A stretch of DNA of 64,000 nucleotides. Origin: Dichetophora obliterata (lineage: Eukaryota; Arthropoda; Insecta; Diptera; Sciomyzidae). The stretch lies in NCBI GenBank assembly GCA_963920525.1, contig OY986438.1, forward strand, positions 214,954,896 to 215,018,895. The letters run 5' to 3'. Below, one piece after another: positions 57,344 through 64,000 of this stretch (its first letter is position 1; each line of letters opens with the position of its first letter). Below the pieces are notes generated by a model. The model worked only from the letters and a program-made list of their open reading frames with translations, was not told the DNA's origin and did no database searches. The position numbers were made by a program, and so were the translations under genes.

Positions 57344-60300
57344 ATACCTTTGTTGAGATTTGCATAAATTAGCTGCCACATTTCAGAGCAAGTGGCGTGT
57401 TTGTGTTTTAGTCCCTATCAAATTTAAAACAATTTAAGCAGATTTCCACAAAAAAGTGTCCCAATGCTTGTATTTTTTCTTCTGTCTTTGTCTTCTTGTT
57501 CTACAATTTTTCACTTATTTCTAATTGTTTTTCCAATATGTTTTACTTCTCTTTGAACTTTCTCCTTTTTTTACGCTGACTTTCAAACTTTCCACACATT
57601 TTGTTTTATTTTAAGTTGTTTTTCTTTTTGTGGGGTATTATTTGTTATTCGTGTTTTTTTCCCTTCTGTACCCTGATTTACATTTTCAACTTTTCGTGTT
57701 TCCTTGTCGAATTTCAAAGTTATTTCGTTCGTGTTGCTGTCTCAGTAAAACACGCATATCCGTTTCCGTTTTAGTAACTTCTGTTTTCTGCAGAAGGTTT
57801 TTTCCAGAATGATTTTTTTATATTAATATACCAACATGTTTATTTCACTGGAAATGGACTACTTTACTACCAACTTAGAGTGGGTTGGGACAGCAGCTCA
57901 AAACTCAAAAAATACTTGAGACAAAATGGTGTGCCAAATTGAAAATACATGTTTGACGTAGTCAGGCAGGCTCTAGTTGTTGAGCTCCATAGTTGTTGCG
58001 TATCAGGGCGTAATAATCCGGCACAGCTCAATAAACGGCTGAATATATGCTGCACCAACAAAAACGACATCGGCAATGGCAATGGCAACGACAACGACAA
58101 CGAAAACTTCGAATGAAAAGGGTTGACTTAAAAAAATCAAACTGTCAAGTGCGCCATGTTGTCAATGTCGAAAAATATCGCTATGCCATTTCGTCGAGTT
58201 TGGCTCGTATGCTCTGGAGATCAAACGTAATTTGTATTGTCTGCAGCGTTCTTTTCTGTTCCTGCCAGTACTCTTTTTTCTATCCCTAAGCTGCTTTCGC
58301 CAGTCGAGCAGCTGCAAAAGTTCTCGTCACTAAAGTTGGCTGCATTTTCGGGTCGTTTAAAACTGTATGGAACTCGATAGTCGAAAAATAGTCTCGAATG
58401 ACTAAACGTTCCTACATTTGTGGCCAAGACTAGTTCTGAGTGAAGTCGAGAAGGATTAAATTATTAAAGTTCTAAGAAAGAATCTTGTCAAACCAGCGAA
58501 CTATTCCAATTAATTTCAACTAGTGAATGCAAAATTATGGAAAACGTTAAGCGTTTACGTTTTCAGAGTCTAGAAATGCTGCAGACTTTGGTGGGAAGGG
58601 AACGAAACAGCGTGCCCTTGGTTTTTACTATTTTTTTACTTACCTTGTTGGTGCTTTTCTCCCCATTTGTAACGCTTGAATCGGAATTGAAATCGAGTCA
58701 ACGAGCAGCCAGCCAGCCATCCATCCTGCCAGCCAGCCAGTCAGCTAAGCAACAGCTTTTGTAGGCTTGCTGCGATGGAAGGAGAAGGCTGAACCATCAA
58801 GTCGCTGATGTATTCCGCATACCTTCATAAGTTAACCCCATAAGTTAATCCGTTTGATCTCTGTTTTGTTGCTCTGTTTCTGTAGAACAGACCTATTTTT
58901 TTACTGTTAAAGTGTATTTTGTTAGGCAATTGAAAATTCAATCCAAATGTAGTAGTACTGCATGGAGTTGATTGAGAGAGATTGCAGTAAACTGATGACT
59001 ATATTTGGTCCTATTTGTAGCTACTTAGTGTGTCTTCCACGATTAACTGCATAGGAGTTTTTTTGTGGATTGCAAAAGTTTTTAATTTTAAGCTGAATTG
59101 TGAGTTATGCGGATCGCATGTTGACCCAGAATGTGACACATGTCACAGGCATAAATCTTTCATAACTACGATGTGGATGTGGATGTGGCTGTGGCTGCAG
59201 TTGCTTAATTAAAGCTTAGCAACTGTAGCGCGTGTCCTCGCTTTCTCCTACTCCCTCCTTTCGCACCACTCCTTGCGCTTAGTATTCTTTTGAAAGTGCA
59301 AGCAACCCTCCCATTAGGCTTGCCACAGGATGTGCGCGCGTATCTCTTGCATTGTGCACTGCGGGCTGAGCTGACTGACTCACTGACTGAATGAATGTCT
59401 GGCTGCCTGGCGGCCTGTTTGTTATGCCGTTATGGTATATTAAGCCGCACAGCCAACTTCATTGCAAACACCTCGCTGGCAGACATTTTGATAGAATTCC
59501 ACTTTTTTCTGCTTTTATTTTCTATGAACGCCTGACAGAGTGCGTTTGCCTCCTCCGGTTGCCAGTCTCCTGTGTGTTGATCTGCTGCAATGCGACATTT
59601 TTATATGTTTTATGCACGTTTTGCAGTTATCTTCGCATTGCTATCAGAACACAGGAAAAGTCAAAACTCAGAACACACAAGTTGGCGGAACGAGGAACTG
59701 GCATTCATTCGTAACTCCAAATCAGACAGTTGCAAAAAGCCAGACAGTGTGGCGGCGGGTCGAAGAACTTGAAGAAAGGAAAATAATTTCAATGTAGACA
59801 CGTCGCATTCTCTATCGGGACAAAGCCAGTGAAAGCGGAAGAGTTTTAGCAAACATGAGCAATAACTTCCCCAAACCTGCACGTTTTAAAGCATCATGTT
59901 GCGTTGTTTTCATATTAAACTATTCTGTGCTCTCAACTCAAGGTACACACATAAATTCCCATGTTGCTGATGCAGCTTTCGGCAACCAGTTAAGTCTCTA
60001 ATGTGGAATCCAACATCCTCATTTATGCCCTACTCCTCAACACTGTCAACTTCAGCCTTTTTGCTGAACTAGGAAAACCTGTAGCATTCAAACCCAAGTT
60101 TTTTGTTATACTTTCACCCGACCCACACGTAGCTCTAATTTCTTTTCAGTTGTTGCTCCATCAACACGTTCTTTTTCTCGTTCGAAGTTATAGAAAGCTT
60201 TTACGTTCTTCATGGTCCAAACTACTTCGCTTTTATTATGTATTCTTTGACTCTGTTATTTAGTCGTTCACATTTTTTTCACTCTATCTAGTGTTGTTTA

Positions 60301-60982
60301 TTTCGCAAAGGCTGAGTTTGCGTCATTTGCTTGGCATCACAAATGCTCTGCTGGTAGGCTTTTAACATGGGAAAGGCAACAACTTTTTGCTGTTTCGTAT
60401 CCCAAAACCATTTTGGCTCATCCCAGCTGCCGTCGCTACTTCGCCATAATCGACCAACATCCTTTTGATTTCCTTCGTTTTATGTGGATTTTCCTACGGG
60501 ATGCGCTATGTCTGGAGGTTTCTGCGGTCGCATCTAAACATGCTGTTGTGCTCGCTTATGTACGAATAGTTGACTGGATGCTGTCAGAGTTTGGGTTGGG
60601 ATGTGTGGTGGTCTGGCTGGATAAAAGAAAGACTACGTTCTTGTTTATGTAGAGTACATATTTAATGTGCACTACAAGCACATGGACAACTCATGCTAAC
60701 TGTTGGTCGTGCAGACATGACAACTCAAACATTTGCTTTGTGTACATAATGTTTGGAAGATATGATGGAGCAACAGCTTCAAAATGCGTCGGAAACATCC
60801 TTGCAGTAATGTTTAATTTTGTTAGAATGGTTTTTGGCAAACGCTATCTTAATGTTGGCAAAGTTCCGAGAAAGGGCGTTTGTAGGCTTTAAATCGATAT
60901 CTTGCGTTTTTCTAGTCATTGACTAGAAGAGCATTCAACAGCTTCTAAACAAATAAATTTTAACCATTTTTCTTTTGTTTGA
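57344..60982. other. Distal intron, mostly unique DNA
   Basis: No transposon boundaries or extra exons were recognised. Simple repeats include GGCAATGGCAACGACAACG at about 58072-58095, CCAGCCAGCCA at 58698-58742, and GACTGACTCACTGACTGA at 59372-59395. The contrast with the transposon-packed 48-57 kb part suggests this 3.6 kb is under constraint and may hold intronic enhancers. That is inference. Open frames at 59391-59797 and 60413-60892 lack family signatures and splice context. Confidence 0.45.
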
Positions 60983-60989
60983 TTTTCAG

Positions 60990-62638
60990 GATATGGTCAT
61001 GACGTTTCGCCCATGCACTTCACTGCGTACCTGCCAAGAATGGAAAACGAAGTAACCGTCATCACCAGCGCCTCCTCCGCGTCTTCGTCTTCCTCAACGC
61101 CAACAGTGGCACACCAGCAACTTTTGCATCCACATCCGCATCAGTACTCCTCATACCAGACTCAGACACCACCACCTTCAGCAGCGTCGTCACCATCTTC
61201 CTCACCGTCATCCGCCTCAAGTCACATGAGTCCGCACTCATCAGACCGCTATAGTCCGCCCATGATACGCATAAAGACCGAAGCTATTGCCGACGACTCG
61301 TCACCACAACACAGCCCTGAATCGCTAACAAATCGTAAATCGCTGGCCATGTGTTTTACAAGCACCGGTGCAGCTCTTTCGTTGCCGCCCAAGAAAAAGG
61401 ACATTTATCGACCCTACTCACTGGATGACAGACCCAGTGTTGATCGTTTGCGTTCCTACGAGGGTCTGCGCATTCCCGCTGAAGAAGATCTCCATGCGGC
61501 ACACGCCATACTTGACCTGAGCGCTTCGACAGCCTTTCATCCGCCTACGCAACCACATCAACTACAGCAGCCACTCCACCTTCATCATCATCAACATTCC
61601 TTGCATCACATCAACCAAGCCATCCAGCTGCAGCAGCAGCAACATCAGGAGGCGCACCTGAACACGTCCATTGCATCGATTTCAGACTTGGCCGCTGTAG
61701 CTGCCAACGCTGTCTGCGAACGGCCCAAGAGCAACCTGTCGATGCACAGCCAACAAAGCGTACCTGATAGCGAAAAGCAACAGCCTTGCTCACCAGCCAG
61801 CAGTGTCCAAAATGAGAATAGCAACACTACCAACCAACTACGTTGCACCACGCCCGGCGGTACTCAAGTGCAAACGTCCACAACACCAACTCCGGGCCCA
61901 AAGACGGTGGCCTACACTTACGAAGCCTTCTTTGTCAGCGATGGCCGCTCCAAGCGGAAAAACGTTGTCGATCCCACAATTGTTGTCCAGCAAGAGCAAC
62001 AGAAGGCCAAATACACATGTACCGAATGTGGCAAGCAGTACGCCACCTCTAGCAACCTATCGCGACATAAGCAGACTCACCGCTCGCTCGATTCGCAGTC
62101 GGCCAAGAAGTGCCATACCTGCGGCAAGGCCTACGTTTCGATGCCGGCGCTAGCTATGCACGTACTCACGCACAAATTGTCGCACAGTTGTGGCGTTTGC
62201 GGCAAACTTTTCTCTCGCCCCTGGCTGCTACAGGGTCACCTGCGCTCACATACTGGCGAAAAGCCCTACGGCTGCGCCCACTGCGGTAAGGCGTTTGCAG
62301 ATCGCTCAAACCTACGCGCTCATATGCAAACGCATTCCATCGACAAGAACTTTGAATGTAAGCGCTGTCACAAGACTTTTGCGCTCAAGTCGTATTTGAA
62401 CAAGCATCTGGAATCAGCATGCCTCAAGGATGAGGCAGACATGCAGTTCGACACGAGTTGTACGAGCGACAGTGGTGGCATGACTTCACCTACTCCGACG
62501 GAAGACTACCAGCACAGCGCATTCGAGGCAGTGCGTTCGCCCAGCGCTTTCAAAGGTGTGGGCAGCATAAATGTGTCATCAGTAACTATAACTCCAGTAG
62601 CGGCTGTTGTCAAGATGGAGGCTTCGTTTGCTGGGTAA
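60990..62638 (+). CDS. scrt: Scratch-family zinc-finger repressor, exon 2 (five C2H2 fingers)
   Basis: Completes codon 182 and encodes residues 183-730 of a 730-residue nuclear transcription factor, slightly longer than the roughly 660 residues I recall for fly Scratch. Ser/Pro/His/Gln-rich stretches come first, then PPKKKDIYRPYSLDD and VAYTYEAFFVSDGRSKRK, motifs typical of Scratch proteins. Five C2H2 fingers follow at about residues 523-545 (YTCTEC..HKQTH), 555-576 (KCHTC..HVLTH), 580-602 (HSCGVC..HLRSH), 608-630 (YGCAHC..HMQTH) and 636-659 (FECKRC, with a final His-x4-Cys, HLESAC). A TGEKP linker joins fingers 3 and 4. The Snail/Scratch family binds E-box-like CAGGTG sites and represses transcription; fly scratch is pan-neural and promotes neuronal fate. 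The 71-residue tail ends VVKMEASFAG. Stop is TAA at 62636. No breaks. Confidence 0.95.
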
Positions 62639-63690
62639 CCACCAACTAGCTCTCCTGAAGCAATAGTAAGTAAATCTATGATGAATACTGAACAAATAGG
62701 TCGATGGGTCGGTCAATAAGGATTGAACGATTTTGTTACACATAATTAAGCTCATTTTAACTAATAGCATGATAGAATCACATTTGGTTAAAGATGACAA
62801 TACATTTATAAGTTCACATTATGTTTTTTTTTTCAACAACTAGAAAGATTTTTAGCTTAAGATATGAGTTTGATTTTCCGTATATTGTACATTGTTATAA
62901 TTAATGTCACTCTAACATGATTCAACATAACTGAAATCGCAATACGTCCAAGCTAACGAAAAAGTCGGGGAAGCCGAGGTTGGCTAGTGAACCACGGTAC
63001 ACGGTAAGAAATAAATACGTACGAAGCTAGCGCATAGATTCTAGTCACTATGAATATTTTAGGTTTTTTATAAGTAAATTGGACTAAGTTTGATCTCAAA
63101 TGATGATTTTTAAAGGTTTAAGGTTTTAGTTTTAGTTTAAGTTTTAAATAAAATTTTACTCAAGACACGCAAACACACTTACAACTCTAGTCAACCTAGT
63201 CACACTCTAGCTATGTAGGATCTTTAGGCTAATATTTCACTTACTATCATCTTAACTAAACTCTTATTTATTTCTCTGTTCATTTATTCACTCACTCACT
63301 CATTCATCCGTTCATCTATTCATTCATTGATTCATTGAGAAAAACAAAAACTTTTCGCCAAGCAAGTGATTAAAACACAACGAGCAAAACTTAACGAAGA
63401 ACAATTACAAAAGCAACGTTTCTCATACAACGAATTAGCGCTTAAGAAAAACTTTACAATTAGCAATAAAGGACATTAAAAGCAATGTAAAAAATTATAT
63501 AAAATAGCATTTTTAAGAACTCACTTTGAAAACTTTTAAGACCGTACAATTTACCAAATAAAAAGAAAATATTTTTAGAACAGAAAGCAATAGTATAAAG
63601 AGCAGCGAAAAAAGTAGTAAAAATGCCATTTTAAGAGCTACTGGGCGACCAAGTATAACAACAACAACAGAAGAAATAAATTTCAAGGCT
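62639..63690 (+). other. Probable 3' UTR of the scratch-family gene
   Basis: AT-rich non-coding DNA after the stop. AATAAA polyadenylation signals occur at 63010-63015, 63147-63152, 63465-63470, 63557-63562 and 63675-63680, so alternative 3' ends are possible. CATTCATTCATT-like repeats lie at 63285-63340. The true end is not determined. Confidence 0.55.
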
Positions 63691-64000
63691 GCGCAGAAAT
63701 TTTGTCGCACAGTGTTTTTTTTTAATACATATAATTCAAGCTTTTGTTTTGTCATTTGAGAATCTTGCTTTTCACTCAAATTTGTTGCGTTAACGTTGCT
63801 TTAATCCTTTTTATCATTAGGTTTAATTTACTTCTACTCCTCTTCCTACCCTCCGGCTGTGTTTTAACTACTCTTTTTTGTTTTTTACTGCTTACCAACA
63901 ACAGTTGGCTGGGAAAGAGGACGAATGAGTTAGAAAAAATAATAAAGGCAGAAAAACGCCAGGCAACACTTGTGGCGCCCGTTTACCTAATTGCTGTTGG
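63691..64000. other. Downstream flank, nothing recognised
   Basis: No coding or RNA feature was seen in the last 300 bp. The window may end before the next gene. Confidence 0.4.

Larger units (their letters stand above)
46521..60989 (+). other. 14.5-kb intron of the scratch-family gene
   Basis: The donor GTAAGT is at 46521 and the acceptor, a T-rich tract ending TTTTCAG, is at 60983-60989. The intron holds several transposon insertions: 48383-49214, 50401-51602, 51690-52630, 52637-53172, and 53477-57335 with its nested element. The first 1.85 kb (46521-48372) and the segment 49225-50400 are AT-rich with nothing recognised. The intron is in phase 1 and the exon join is in frame. Confidence 0.85.

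Noticed and set aside
59391..60892. Several open frames in the distal scratch intron
   Set aside because: No family signature or convincing splice sites; frames of this length are expected by chance in less AT-rich DNA.
61611..62399. Other-frame open frames over exon 2
   Set aside because: They are shadows of the zinc-finger CDS; only the frame starting before 61013 has C2H2 fingers.

Overview
The window is eukaryotic, AT-rich nuclear DNA from a higher fly (Diptera; the species cannot be told from the sequence). It has one recognisable host gene, GT/AG introns, CAA/CAG-rich unique DNA, and many decayed insect-type transposons: mariner, hAT, tRNA-derived SINEs, CR1/Jockey-like non-LTR fragments, fold-back elements and MITEs. 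There is no bacterial operon structure, no CRISPR array and no intact tRNA or rRNA gene.

The host gene is a scratch-family (Snail superfamily) C2H2 zinc-finger repressor on the + strand. A TATA box lies at about 44940, followed by a leader of about 1 kb that carries small upstream ORFs. Exon 1 (45977-46520) encodes the N-terminal SNAG repressor motif. A 14,469-bp intron (46521-60989) follows. Exon 2 (60990-62638) encodes the family-specific linker and five zinc fingers. The 3' UTR has several AATAAA signals. The two exons join in frame (G|GA) to give a 730-residue protein.

The roughly 44 kb upstream contain no supportable host gene. From left to right they hold: a broken mariner (2.57-3.6 kb); a 1.2-kb fold-back element with TA duplications (6.23-7.43 kb); an inverted-repeat element carrying a nested MITE (10.8-12.05 kb); a SINE (13.15-13.49 kb); a hAT C-terminal fragment (14.1 kb); a non-LTR fragment split by a 1.75-kb insertion (14.8-17.2 kb); a second SINE family (19.47-19.86 kb); a satellite of about seven 140-bp units beside a 1.27-kb fold-back (20.4-22.75 kb); a non-autonomous hAT with an 8-bp duplication (29.63-30.51 kb); a non-LTR reverse transcriptase with one stop (30.85-32.28 kb); a second MITE copy inside another inverted-repeat element (32.8-34.06 kb); a second copy of the first SINE; and several MITEs between 38.8 and 42.5 kb. 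The 22.8-29.6 and 35.5-38.8 kb blocks look largely unique and could hold cis-regulatory DNA of the developmental gene; that is inference.

The scratch intron is itself packed with transposons. The most notable is a 3.86-kb hAT element (53477-57335, TSD TACCTGTT). It is interrupted by a complete 2.10-kb element (55097-57197, TSD ATGTATAT) with inverted repeats of about 0.5 kb and a spliced, recently broken protein gene of a repeated but poorly characterised family. That nested element is the best candidate here for something under-described.
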